Shown here one piece after another: positions 31,576 through 39,236 of a DNA stretch of 39,236 nucleotides. Origin of the DNA: Lachnospiraceae bacterium (GTDB lineage Bacteria; Bacillota; Clostridia; Lachnospirales; Lachnospiraceae); assembly GCA_017525525.1 (NCBI GenBank), contig JAFXSQ010000027.1, positions 1 through 39,236 on the forward strand. The letters run 5' to 3'. The translations under genes and the position numbers were made by a program. Below the pieces are notes generated by a model. It saw only the letters and a program-made list of their open reading frames with translations, was not told the DNA's origin and did no database searches. Numbering within the stretch: the stretch's first letter is position 1; the number at the start of each line of letters is the position of its first letter.

Positions 31576-34500
31576 ATGAAAAAGGGGACGCGTGCGGGCG
31601 CAATCGTAATTATAGCTCTTTTGCTTATGGCTGTGACCTTTATGGATACATGGCTTGTTTTTCGCATGACTTCGCGCCAGACAAAGGATTCGGGAAGCTA
31701 CCGGCTTGAGAATATAAGCGGTGAGCTCGAGAACATGATAAGCAAGGCCGAAAGCCTTACTTTAAGACTCGGTATGCTTGTGGAGAAGCATATCGGAGAT
31801 TATGATGCAGTTTCTGATTTTATCTATGGTCAGATCGACGAACTAACCAAGGAAGAAATAGGAGTATTCAATGTGTATATTGCCGGTTCGGACTGGAAGA
31901 TACTTCCGGGACTTGCCGATCCGGAGCATTTTGTGCCTGCCGAAAGGGACTGGTATAAGGGCGCGGCAAAGAATCCGGGGAAAACCTATGTAACAGATCC
32001 TTATGTGGATGTGGTGACCGGAGATGTGTGCTATACGGTTTCGGTTATGCTTGCCGACGGAGATTCGGTTATAGCCGTAGATTATACCATGAGTACCATA
32101 CAGAATTACATAAAGCGTATGTACACAGAGGGCTCAAGCGATGCGATTATATCCACCGGCGAAGGTATAATAGTAGGTTGTTCGGATGAGACTTTGATTG
32201 GAGAACGGATATCAAATGTGATCCCCGAATACGTCGGTGTATTTTCGCTTGCAAAAAACAATGAGGGTGTTGTGACCGGCAAGGTGAAAAAGGACGGAAT
32301 GTCGGTGAACCTTTTTGCCACGAGGTCAGGCAACGGCTGGTATATGATGGTCGGAGAGAGCGACTGGAAGCTTTACAGAGATTCCTATATCCAGCTTATT
32401 GTTACCTTAGGTCTGTCACTTGCGCTGTTCGGTGTGATAATCGCTCTTTATCTCGTTGCGGTTAAAAACCAGAAGCACGCAGAGGTTGCACTTAATGCAA
32501 AGGAGGAATTCTTAAACGGTATCACGGTTGAGCTTCAAGAGCCCTTGAGCAGGATACTTGACAATTCCTCGGCTGCCAAGCTTCAGACGATAGAGGATTA
32601 CGGCGAAACCTTTATGCGTATTCATTCGGCGGGTGAGCGTCTGTCGGATATGATAAAGCAGCTGACCTCGTACTCGAGCATAGTTAAGACCGAGAAGAAG
32701 GAGCATGAGGAGGCTAAGAAAAAGGGCGGTGTGAATAAGCACTTCAGGGCTGCCATCATTTTAGTCATGGCGTTGGTTATGCTTGTCAGCCTTTATACCA
32801 ATATTTCTGCCACTTATCGCTGGGGCAATGAGCTTATGCAGAGTGAGGCGGATGACTATGAGTATCGGGTTGCGGAATGGGTTACCACGCAGAAGAGTAT
32901 GCTTGACATGTTCTGCAGCGACATCTCGGCAAGACCCGGGATTTTGAAGGATTATGACGGAACCATTGAGTACCTGAGTAAGGTTACGGCACAGTATCCG
33001 GAGATTTCAGCCTCTTACATAGCTAACCCCGAGCTTAATCCGACCGTGTATATGAACACCGGATGGACGCCCGAGCCGGGATGGGTTCTGGAGGAAAGAC
33101 CGTGGTACAAGGATACGCTTGCTTCCGAGACCGGATGGAGTATATCAGCGCCTTATTATGACAGCCAGACGGGAGGCTATTGCATCACATTTTCTCAAAA
33201 GGTTTACGATGCGGAAAGCGGTGAATTCCTCGGTATCTTCGGTATAGATTTCTTTATGGAGAAGTTAATTGACATTCTTGGAGACAGCTATACCAACACC
33301 GGTTATGCATTCCTTGTGGATCTTGACGGCGATATAATCAACCATCCCTACGGAAGCTACCAGATGTCTCAGGATGTGACCAAAAATGTTGCGGACAGTC
33401 CTTATTCAACGGCTATTGTAGATGAGAGTAAGACGCTTTTGATAAAGGACTACGACGGAAGCTTCAAGATACTTGCGGCGACCGAAAATGAGGCCTCGAG
33501 ATTCAAGGTTTATGTGGTTGCAAGCGTGTGGAAGATATACGGAAGGGTTATCATCTACGGTTCGATATGCTTCGTGGCCTTCCTTCTGTGCATAATAATG
33601 GTTTACCGTCTGCTTACCAATCTCATACGCTGGCAGGACGAGACAAACCGTCGCATGAAGGAGTCTGCGGATGCTGCCATAGCTGCGGGACAGTCCAAGA
33701 GCAGGTTCCTTGCGCAGATGTCGCACGAGATAAGAACTCCTATCAATGCGGTGCTCGGAATGAATGAAATGATCCTTCGCGAGTCAAAGAACCCTGACAT
33801 CCTTGACTATGCCGAGAACATAAAATCTGCGGGCAGGACGCTTTTATCGATAATCAACAGTATACTGGATTTCTCGAAGATTGAGGACGGAAAGATGGAG
33901 ATAATTCCGGTCAAATACGATCTGTCCGAGCTGATCAACAATCTGCAGAATTCCATACTCGAGAGGGCCAAGACCAAGAAGCTTTATTTCAAGGTGGATG
34001 TGGATGAGTCCATTCCCAATACACTTATGGGAGATGATGTCAGGATAACTCAGATCATCATGAACCTGCTCACAAACGCCGTGAAGTATACCGAGAAGGG
34101 CGGCGTGGAGCTCAAAGTTAAAAATGCAGTGCAGAATCTTAATGATGTTGAGCTGGAGATTGAAGTAAAAGACACAGGCATAGGTATAAGACAGGAGGAT
34201 ATGGGTAAGCTCTTTGAGTCATTTGAGAGGATAGATGAGAAGAGAAACCGTAACATAGAGGGTACGGGACTTGGTATGTCCATAGTTACCAAGCTGCTTG
34301 CCATGATGGACAGCAGTCTTGCGGTTGACAGTGTGTACGGTGAGGGCTCGACCTTCTCCTTCAGGATAGTGCAGGGGATTGTGGATGCGGAACCTATCGG
34401 AGACTACGAAAAGAGACTTGAAAGTCACGAGAGGACTACGCAGGACAGTGAGATTTTCTACGCACCCGAGGCTCGTATCCTTGTTGTGGATGACAATGAA

Positions 34501-35541
34501 ATGAACCTTAAGGTAATCAAGAGCCTTATGAAGCAGAACGGTATCGTTCCTGATACCTGTATGTCAGGGGAGCAGTGCATCGAGCAGCTTAAGAAAGACA
34601 GCTACGATATCCTCTTCCTGGATCATATGATGCCTAAACTTGACGGAATAGAGACGCTTCACAGGCTTAAGAGAGAAGGTCTTGTCAAAAAAGAGATGCA
34701 CGTGATAGCTCTTACGGCAAATGCCATAAACGGAGCCAAGGAGATGTACCTTAAGGAGGGCTTCGAGGATTATCTGTCCAAGCCCATAGAGGTAGGACAG
34801 CTTGAGGGTATGCTGAAAAAATATCTGCCCGAGAGTAAGATAAGCGATGCATGGGAGCATGATTTTGAAGATGATGACGAGAGGGGAATGGGAGTGAATA
34901 CCTCTGCAAGGACGGCGCAGAATGTTGTCTCTCAGGTTATGGATATCTCCAAGCTGCCTCCGGTGGACGGTTTGGATTGGAGATACGCCGCGGATCATCT
35001 TCCTACGGTCGAGATTATGCTCGAGACAGCTGCGGATTTTGCGCAGGTATTGATGAGTCAGGCAGGCAAGCTTAACGGATTCTATTCTTCTCTTGCCGAT
35101 GAGGACGGTGTAAGTTCATATCGCATCCAGGTACACGCCATGAAAAGCGCTGCGGCTACGGTGGGCATAGTTCCCCTTGCGGGTATGGCGAAGGTTTTAG
35201 AGGATGCTGCGTGTCAGGGAGATACGGAGAAGATACGAAGGCTTCACGGAGACTTTGTCGAAGAGTGGCTTAAGTACAGTGATAAGCTTAAATGTGTGAT
35301 GCCGGAGGATGCTTCAAATGAGACCTCGGAAGCATATGATAAGGATAAGGTAAAAGAGATATTATCAAGGCTTAAGACCGCCATGGAGGATTTCGATGTG
35401 GATGCAGCCGATGAGTGTGTGAAGGAGCTTAAAGCTTATTCGTATCCGGATGATATCGGTAAAAAGATTGATGAGATTGCCGTTGCCGTGAAGCAGGTGG
35501 AAGACGATGTGGTAATCAGGATAATAGAAGAGATAATGTGA
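31576..35541 (+). CDS. hybrid histidine kinase with two sensor modules, receiver and HPt
   Basis: This is a 1321-residue membrane sensor. TM helix 1 (about 8-30) and helix 2 (about 272-296) bracket an extracellular dCache-like sensor containing ERDWYKGAAKNPGK and YVDVVTGDVCYTVS. A cytoplasmic segment (about 305-370) resembles a HisKA dimerisation domain but has VELQEPLSRIL where the phospho-His motif should be. Helix 3 (about 389-412) and helix 4 (about 658-680) bracket a second dCache-like sensor (EERPWYKDTLASETGW, SAPYYDSQTGGYCITFSQ). Then come HisKA (QMSHEIRTPINAV, H717), HATPase (NLLTNAVKYTEKGG, DTGIGI, GTGLGM), a receiver (D1016 in LFLDHMMPKLDG) and an HPt domain (H1187 in QVHAMKSAAATVG). 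No separate response regulator is adjacent, so the final target is unknown. Confidence 0.92.
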   Translation: MKKGTRAGAIVIIALLLMAVTFMDTWLVFRMTSRQTKDSGSYRLENISGELENMISKAESLTLRLGMLVEKHIGDYDAVSDFIYGQIDELTKEEIGVFNVYIAGSDWKILPGLADPEHFVPAERDWYKGAAKNPGKTYVTDPYVDVVTGDVCYTVSVMLADGDSVIAVDYTMSTIQNYIKRMYTEGSSDAIISTGEGIIVGCSDETLIGERISNVIPEYVGVFSLAKNNEGVVTGKVKKDGMSVNLFATRSGNGWYMMVGESDWKLYRDSYIQLIVTLGLSLALFGVIIALYLVAVKNQKHAEVALNAKEEFLNGITVELQEPLSRILDNSSAAKLQTIEDYGETFMRIHSAGERLSDMIKQLTSYSSIVKTEKKEHEEAKKKGGVNKHFRAAIILVMALVMLVSLYTNISATYRWGNELMQSEADDYEYRVAEWVTTQKSMLDMFCSDISARPGILKDYDGTIEYLSKVTAQYPEISASYIANPELNPTVYMNTGWTPEPGWVLEERPWYKDTLASETGWSISAPYYDSQTGGYCITFSQKVYDAESGEFLGIFGIDFFMEKLIDILGDSYTNTGYAFLVDLDGDIINHPYGSYQMSQDVTKNVADSPYSTAIVDESKTLLIKDYDGSFKILAATENEASRFKVYVVASVWKIYGRVIIYGSICFVAFLLCIIMVYRLLTNLIRWQDETNRRMKESADAAIAAGQSKSRFLAQMSHEIRTPINAVLGMNEMILRESKNPDILDYAENIKSAGRTLLSIINSILDFSKIEDGKMEIIPVKYDLSELINNLQNSILERAKTKKLYFKVDVDESIPNTLMGDDVRITQIIMNLLTNAVKYTEKGGVELKVKNAVQNLNDVELEIEVKDTGIGIRQEDMGKLFESFERIDEKRNRNIEGTGLGMSIVTKLLAMMDSSLAVDSVYGEGSTFSFRIVQGIVDAEPIGDYEKRLESHERTTQDSEIFYAPEARILVVDDNEMNLKVIKSLMKQNGIVPDTCMSGEQCIEQLKKDSYDILFLDHMMPKLDGIETLHRLKREGLVKKEMHVIALTANAINGAKEMYLKEGFEDYLSKPIEVGQLEGMLKKYLPESKISDAWEHDFEDDDERGMGVNTSARTAQNVVSQVMDISKLPPVDGLDWRYAADHLPTVEIMLETAADFAQVLMSQAGKLNGFYSSLADEDGVSSYRIQVHAMKSAAATVGIVPLAGMAKVLEDAACQGDTEKIRRLHGDFVEEWLKYSDKLKCVMPEDASNETSEAYDKDKVKEILSRLKTAMEDFDVDAADECVKELKAYSYPDDIGKKIDEIAVAVKQVEDDVVIRIIEEIM

Positions 35542-35544
35542 CAC

Positions 35545-35579
35545 GCAAAAAGGAGGGATGGATGTTCCCTCCTTTTTGC
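35545..35579. terminator. terminator after the histidine kinase gene
   Basis: GCAAAAAGGAGGG pairs with CCCTCCTTTTTGC around atggatgtt, starting four bases after the stop. The A and T tracts in the stem make it useful in both directions, so it may also end the leftward PilZ transcript. Confidence 0.85.
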
Positions 35580-35589
35580 ATTATCGCAG

Positions 35590-35632
35590 AGCCGTCGTAT
35601 GGAAGAATGTCGGCTAAAGCCGACCGACGGCT
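35590..35632. other. stem-loop at the kinase/PilZ convergence
   Basis: AGCCGTCG (35590-35597) pairs with CGACGGCT (35625-35632) and encloses GTCGGCT-aa-AGCCGAC. It has no T tract on the plus strand. It lies just past the 3' end of the leftward PilZ gene. Confidence 0.6.
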
Positions 35633-35667
35633 CGCGGGCGAGCAAGGATGCCTGCTCGATTTAATTA

Positions 35668-36030
35668 TTACTCGTCGCCTTCGTGTACGGCTTCGCCGTA
35701 CTCCTCAAATATATGATCGTACATGGACGGAAGTCCTACAAACTCGCATCCATATCTGTAGCCCGCCGATGCGATGGGAGCGCGGTACAGAATCTTGACA
35801 ACCGAAAGAATTATCTCCTCAGTGGTTTCAAACTCGAGTGTCGCGTTAAAATAATAGCCTATGGGGAGTTCGACATCCGACATGAAGCCGATACCGGCTT
35901 TGGATATGTCGAAGACCTCTATCTCGGTGTCCTCATCTACATGAAGCGGTGGTGAGTCCTGCTTAAAGAGGTTGGATACCTCGAGCTTAAGCTTTATAGG
36001 CAGCCTTTCGTAGCGTCTTTTTTCTTCCAT
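35668..36030 (-). CDS. PilZ-domain protein (c-di-GMP receptor)
   Basis: This 120-residue protein begins MEEKRRYERLPIKLKLEVSN, containing the RxxxR motif that grips c-di-GMP. A short loop leads to DISKAGIGFMSDVELPIG, which fits the second PilZ motif (D/N-x-S-x-x-G). The remaining strands (GYYFNATLEFE, YRYGCEFVGL) complete the barrel. I start at 36030, after GGAGGG on the minus strand; an upstream in-frame ATG adds an unlikely MILYLYLCRQNGG. It has its own promoter and is oriented opposite to its neighbours. With no enzyme domain it would act by binding a partner; the partner is unknown. No diguanylate cyclase is in the window. Confidence 0.85.
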   Translation of the reverse strand: MEEKRRYERLPIKLKLEVSNLFKQDSPPLHVDEDTEIEVFDISKAGIGFMSDVELPIGYYFNATLEFETTEEIILSVVKILYRAPIASAGYRYGCEFVGLPSMYDHIFEEYGEAVHEGDE

Positions 36031-36065
36031 GTGTAACCCTCCGTTTTGTCTACAAAGATATAAAT

Positions 36066-36094
36066 ATAGTATCATTTTTTTCTGAAATATGCAA
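36066..36094 (-). promoter_or_regulatory. promoter of the PilZ gene
   Basis: On the minus strand, TTGCAT (36094-36089), 17 bases, TACTAT (36071-36066), about 36 bases before the start codon at 36030. Confidence 0.7.
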
Positions 36095-36172
36095 GAATAA
36101 ACTTGAATTGGGGCCGGTGTATTTTTGGGATTTATGACATTTCCGGGAGGCTATTATTGTCTATTCTCCTTG

Positions 36173-36201
36173 CTGACAAAAATGCGCGGGAGTGGTAGAA
36201 T
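36173..36201 (+). promoter_or_regulatory. promoter of the 36288 gene
   Basis: CTGACA (36173-36178), 17 bases, TAGAAT (36196-36201). It leaves a leader of about 80 bases before the ATG at 36288. It is divergent from the PilZ promoter. Confidence 0.5.
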
Positions 36202-36287
36202 AATCATCGGGACGAGCGTATCGTACAGTGTGGGAAGTATGCGGACAAAGGCTTCTTAGATGAATGAAAGAGTATAGGAGTACAGAA

Positions 36288-36674
36288 ATGAAATATACAC
36301 CGATTAAAGTCAATAATATAATCATAGCGAGGGGCCATATCATCCTATGGCTGGAAAAAAGAGCGCTTGGTGAGGATGCTACGGCGGAGAACTTAAAAGA
36401 AGCTTTAATAGAATCCTTGATGAGCGAGTCAATAATTGAAAAGGCAAATCCGGGATTTGTGTTTCTTCCGGGAGAGCTGACAATGAACGGTAAGTTCTAT
36501 GTGGATCTTCACAGAGCCTGGAGCTGGATCAAAAAGCCGGAGGATGCGGTGTACTTCATGGATGATACGACGGTCCTCGGAATGGTAACGGATGAAGAGA
36601 AGGAATACATCATAGATGCCGTAAATGAACGGAACAAGGAAAGTCAAGAGAACCTGCAGATTTTTTTCGACTGA
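36288..36674 (+). CDS. small protein of unknown function
   Basis: I do not recognise this 128-residue, soluble-looking protein. It begins MKYTPIKVNNIIIARGHI, with a hydrophobic strand followed by a helix (LWLEKRALGEDATAENLKEALIESL), then FVFLPGELTMNGKFYVDLHRAWSW and an acidic C-terminal helix (DEEKEYIIDAVNERNKESQE). There is no signal peptide or membrane segment. The ATG at 36288 is seven bases after AGGAG (36276-36280); the ATG at 36264 lies too far upstream of that site. It stands alone between its own promoter and a terminator, and codon use matches its neighbours. It is likely a genuine lineage-specific gene. Confidence 0.75.
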   Translation: MKYTPIKVNNIIIARGHIILWLEKRALGEDATAENLKEALIESLMSESIIEKANPGFVFLPGELTMNGKFYVDLHRAWSWIKKPEDAVYFMDDTTVLGMVTDEEKEYIIDAVNERNKESQENLQIFFD

Positions 36675-36704
36675 GCAGGGTAGGACAGGATTATATAAAC
36701 AAAA

Positions 36705-36742
36705 AAACGAGTAGGGAGCGACTGCGTATTCCCTACTCGTTT
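36705..36742. terminator. bidirectional terminator between convergent genes
   Basis: AAACGAGTAGGGA (36705-36717) pairs with TCCCTACTCGTTT (36730-36742). On the minus strand it is followed by a run of T (TTTTGTTT), so it is strongest for the leftward lipoprotein gene. It also follows the rightward 36288 gene. Confidence 0.88.
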
Positions 36743-36768
36743 GCATGATATTCCTGATTACAATAATA

Positions 36769-37485
36769 TTAGTATGTGTATTCGAAGTCCATATCGGCAC
36801 CGGCGTTCTCGGTAACATCGTACCATACGAAGGTCGGTCTTCCTTCATCTGTATCTGCGAATGAAATCATTCCCTCGCCGTCCTGGTACTCAGTTACTCT
36901 GTCGGGCTCGCCCTCCTCGGGATCTAAGTTATTAACGATTTTGATACAGTTTTGGTAGCTTACGCTGCGAGTGTCAGGATCCATCTTTCCTGACATAGAC
37001 CACTCATTTACAACGCCTGCGTTATATGGCATTGAGATTCGAATGCTGACTTCTCCGTCGTATAAGCTTACCTCGGCTGTTGCCTTTCCGCAGGCGTAGT
37101 TGCCTATGTAATTCATAGCTACATGACCTGCCTCGTCACCTGATACAGGCTCATCCGCATCCTCAGCGGTTGTCGGGCCTTCCTCTGTCTGAAACTCTTC
37201 GGAAGTCTCATCCTTCTTGGCTTCGGTTGTTTCTTCTTTCTTAGCTTCTGTAGTTTCTTCTTTTTTCTCTTCGGTCTTCTTTTCCTCAGTCTTCTCTTCA
37301 GACTTTTTCTCGTCTTTCTTCTCTTCGATTTTCTTTTCCTCTTTGGCATCCTTTGATTTTTCTGTGGTTACGGCAGCGGTAGTGTCCGATGCCTTCTTAT
37401 CATCGCCACAGGCGAAAAGAGAGCAGGCCATAAGCGAAGCGCCGACAACAACTAAGATTCTTTTCTTTAATTCCTTTTTGAACAT
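36769..37485 (-). CDS. putative lipoprotein with Lys/Glu-rich linker
   Basis: This 238-residue secreted lipoprotein starts MFKKELKKRILVVVGASLMA with lipobox LFAC (Cys near residue 26). A linker of about 75 residues rich in Lys, Glu and Thr (EEKKxEEKKxE repeats, then TTEAKKEE) spans the wall. A C-terminal domain of about 110 residues follows (HVAMNYIGNYACGKATAEVS, then VSIRISMPYN, ending in DMDFEYTY). The C-terminal domain looks like a small beta-rich ligand-binding fold but I cannot name the family. The start at 37485 follows a GAGGTGA ribosome site; an upstream ATG at 37524 adds a non-signal-like leader. It has a strong promoter and its own terminator. Confidence 0.82.
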   Translation of the reverse strand: MFKKELKKRILVVVGASLMACSLFACGDDKKASDTTAAVTTEKSKDAKEEKKIEEKKDEKKSEEKTEEKKTEEKKEETTEAKKEETTEAKKDETSEEFQTEEGPTTAEDADEPVSGDEAGHVAMNYIGNYACGKATAEVSLYDGEVSIRISMPYNAGVVNEWSMSGKMDPDTRSVSYQNCIKIVNNLDPEEGEPDRVTEYQDGEGMISFADTDEGRPTFVWYDVTENAGADMDFEYTY

Positions 37486-37530
37486 GTCTTTCACCTCGTT
37501 AAAAATTATGTCAACTTGTATCAAACCCGC

Positions 37531-37559
37531 ATTATAGGAGCGGTATAAGAGAATGTCAA
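37531..37559 (-). promoter_or_regulatory. consensus promoter of the lipoprotein gene
   Basis: On the minus strand, TTGACA (37559-37554), exactly 17 bases, then TATAAT (37536-37531): a full consensus sigma-A promoter. The insertion element's left end begins only about 27 bases upstream of the -35 hexamer. Confidence 0.88.
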
Positions 37560-37624
37560 GGGGTATTTTGCCGGTGATTGATGTTGGAGTAAAGAAATTG
37601 TCAGTTGAATAGAAAATAATAAAT

Positions 37625-37690
37625 GAGAGTATCGTCCGAATAAGGTATAATGGATTCGACTAAAAAACACTTACCAAGGAGGATACTCTC
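37625..37690 (+). other. inverted repeat that could cover the transposase start
   Basis: GAGAGTATC (37625-37633) pairs with GATACTCTC (37682-37690), which ends on the base before the ATG and overlaps the end of the ribosome site. The left arm lies upstream of the internal -10 (37646-37651). The hairpin would form only in transcripts entering from outside. Confidence 0.55.
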
Positions 37691-39127
37691 ATGGACATTG
37701 TAGCACTTTTAAATGAGTTTGTCAGCGATTTATTTCAGGCAGAGGAGAAGTTTATTGATAACCCGGATCATATGGGGGAGTTTGAACAGCGCGTAGTGGA
37801 TGCAAGTCACAAGACTGCAGCCGGTTTTATGGCGATGGTTCTTGAAGAGATGGATGAACTGATCCGTAACAGTCGCGCTCGTAAAGACAGCTATAACATT
37901 CATCGTAAGGACAAAAGAACACTGATAACAACGGCCGGTGATGTGACGTATAAAAGGACCCTTTTTCAGAATCGTGATACAGGAAAGTACAGATATCTGC
38001 TGGATGATATGATACGCCTTCCTAAGCATGAGCGTTTCAGTGTTAATGCAGAAACCAAAGCACTTAGTGAAGCAGAGGTTCATTCGTATCAGCATGCGGC
38101 TGCCAGTCTGTGTCTTGGAAACCAGACCGTTTCCAAGACGGCAGTTATGGAGAAGATACACGCGATAACCGAAGATCTTCCTGAAGAGGCTCCTCTCCCG
38201 CAGGACAAGAAGTGCTGTGAATACCTGTATATTGAGGCTGATGAAGATCATATCCACCGTCAGAAATGCGGCGAGGAATGTGGCTGCATGATTGGTAAGC
38301 TTATATATGTATTCGAAGGCAAAGAAGAAGTATGTGAAGGGCGCAGAAAGCTTATAGGAGCGCATTTTCATGGTGGAGTATATCCGGGAACTGATGAGAA
38401 CCGGAAACTTTGGGAAGGCGTACAGGAGTACATAGAAGCGCACTACAATACTGATTTTCTGAAAGCTGTTTATATTTCAGGAGACGGAGGTGGCTGGATC
38501 AGAGCCGGAAAGGATTATGTAGATCGCAGTATTCTTGTCGCTGATAAGTTCCACCTAATGAAGTATATCAATAGCGTGGCAAACCTTACAGGCTCTGAGT
38601 TGAATGCGACAAAGGGCAGATTCTACAAGTATATCTATCAAAACAAGCTGCTTGCGGAGAATAAGATGCTGACCAGGATCAAGAACAAGACGGGGAAAGA
38701 AACGACGGTTGAAAATGCGAGAGCGTATCTGGTAAACAACTGGGATGCGATACAGAGGGCGTTTCACGATAAGAATGTACTCGGGTGCAGTGCGGAAGGT
38801 CATGTGAGCAATGTTTACTCAGAGCGCATGAGCAGCCGGCCAATGGGCTGGAGTGAGGTGGGCGGAGACAGAATGTGTCGCTTAAGATGTTTCGTGAAAA
38901 ATAACGGCAGAGATAAAATCGTGGATCTCGTGGAGTACAGAAGAGCCAAGCAGTACCAGCCTCTGGAGGCGACAGGAACAGATGGGATGCTGGTGCCGCT
39001 GCCAAAGAAATACTATAGTCAGGCACAGCGAGATGTAATGAAATATGCGGAGCGCATGTATGCGCCGTTGACAGGAACATCAGTAAAGAAAACACTTGCA
39101 ATCCGTGAAAGAATAAGCAATATATAG
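37691..39127 (+). CDS. ISLre2-family transposase
   Basis: This full-length 478-residue transposase matches the ISLre2/UPF0236 family in its layout. The N-terminal part has RKDSYNIHRKDKRTLITTAGD and YKRTLFQNRDTGKYRYLLDD. The core has EADEDHIHRQ (acidic residues), HFHGGVYPGTDENRKLWEG, VYISGDGGGWIRAG and DKFHLMKYIN, and the C-terminal part has GCSAEGHVSNVYSERMSSRP. Acidic residues likely to serve in catalysis are in the EADEDH and SGDGGGW segments. The reading frame is intact, so the element may be active. AGGAGG (37677-37682) precedes the ATG, and the hairpin at 37625-37690 touches this region. A -10-like TATAAT at 37646-37651 would start transcription near 37658, with a weak -35. Confidence 0.9.
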   Translation: MDIVALLNEFVSDLFQAEEKFIDNPDHMGEFEQRVVDASHKTAAGFMAMVLEEMDELIRNSRARKDSYNIHRKDKRTLITTAGDVTYKRTLFQNRDTGKYRYLLDDMIRLPKHERFSVNAETKALSEAEVHSYQHAAASLCLGNQTVSKTAVMEKIHAITEDLPEEAPLPQDKKCCEYLYIEADEDHIHRQKCGEECGCMIGKLIYVFEGKEEVCEGRRKLIGAHFHGGVYPGTDENRKLWEGVQEYIEAHYNTDFLKAVYISGDGGGWIRAGKDYVDRSILVADKFHLMKYINSVANLTGSELNATKGRFYKYIYQNKLLAENKMLTRIKNKTGKETTVENARAYLVNNWDAIQRAFHDKNVLGCSAEGHVSNVYSERMSSRPMGWSEVGGDRMCRLRCFVKNNGRDKIVDLVEYRRAKQYQPLEATGTDGMLVPLPKKYYSQAQRDVMKYAERMYAPLTGTSVKKTLAIRERISNI

Positions 39128-39132
39128 TAAAG

Positions 39133-39161
39133 TTGACAGAAAAGAGAAGACGGGATAAAAT
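39133..39161 (+). promoter_or_regulatory. outward-facing promoter in the right end of the element
   Basis: TTGACA (39133-39138), exactly 17 bases, then TAAAAT (39156-39161) pointing out through the right inverted repeat. It could transcribe whatever lies beyond the window's right edge. Confidence 0.7.
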
Positions 39162-39236
39162 GCGGTCATCTTGAATTCGTTTTTTCTTATCAGGGATACT
39201 CTGTCCTCTGTCAACTGACAGTAAGTTTACTTCGTC

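Larger units (their letters stand above)
37586..39233 (+). mobile_element. ISLre2-family insertion element
   Basis: The left end (37586-37608, GGAGTAAAG...TGTCAGTTGA) and right end (39211-39233, TCAACTGACA...TTTACTTC) form an imperfect 23-bp inverted repeat with a perfect 10-bp inner part, TGTCAGTTGA/TCAACTGACA. The only gene inside is the transposase. The window ends three bases past the right repeat, so the target duplication cannot be checked and the true boundary may be slightly further right. It lies immediately upstream of the lipoprotein promoter without disrupting a gene here. Confidence 0.8.

Noticed and set aside
37119-37537. Open frames on both strands across the Lys/Glu-rich lipoprotein linker
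   Set aside because: Low-complexity GAA/AAG coding sequence opens other frames by composition. The lipobox and ribosome site support the called frame only.
1-39236. tRNA or rRNA genes
   Set aside because: No cloverleaf or conserved rRNA segment was recognised on either strand by eye. A tRNA search program would be decisive.

Overview
The window looks like a chromosome segment from an anaerobic Gram-positive Clostridia species, most likely Lachnospiraceae. The pointers are a trimeric bifurcating-type [FeFe] hydrogenase, a ferredoxin-domain formate dehydrogenase, a very large secreted protein ending in clostridial W-type (ChW) repeats, lipoproteins with a lipobox, strong AGGAGG ribosome sites and an ISLre2-family element. 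The taxon is inferred from gene content only.

Layout. (1) 1-7133: a terminator, a structured leader and a 2258-residue mosaic surface protein. Three DUF6273-like modules are followed by a right-handed beta-helix-like region, Ig/FN-like domains, seven Cys-x2-Cys repeats and C-terminal ChW repeats. (2) 7244-10647: a promoter drives glmM, a polyprenyl-phosphate sugar transferase with a tandem-repeat tail, and an RsbW/SpoIIAB-like ATPase. (3) 10671-14965: a palindrome and promoter precede hydC-hydB-hydA. A STAS anti-anti-sigma protein follows, so the two halves of a partner-switching pair flank the hydrogenase. (4) 15299-16629: an inverted repeat and a 13-bp tandem array lead into an alarmone synthetase. 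(5) 16727-30126: a long collinear cluster encodes a NuoF-C/GltD fusion, Cys-type FdhF, molybdenum cofactor synthesis (MoeA, MobA-MobB fusion, MoeA-like protein, MoaC, MoaA, MOSC-MogA fusion) and molybdate uptake (ModABC). The cluster would supply and use molybdopterin for formate/CO2 chemistry, with electrons exchanged through NAD(P)H and ferredoxin and linked to H2 by HydABC. MoaD/MoaE and FdhD are not present here. (6) 30119-31240: a decayed island with a truncated ATPase, an intact AbrB/MazE-type antitoxin with a palindromic operator, and a broken PIN toxin. (7) 31359-35579: a 1321-residue hybrid histidine kinase with two sensor modules. (8) 35590-37559: a PilZ protein, an orphan small protein and a lipoprotein, each with its own promoter. 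(9) 37586 to about 39233: an ISLre2-type insertion element with an outward-facing promoter.

Two observations stand out. DUF6273 copies 2 and 3 of the surface protein have variable codons that almost all end in C or T between conserved flanks, which is the signature expected from diversity-generating retroelement (DGR) mutagenesis; no reverse transcriptase or template repeat is visible here. A dispersed intergenic repeat sits just upstream of several start codons and appears to carry the Shine-Dalgarno sequence at its end.
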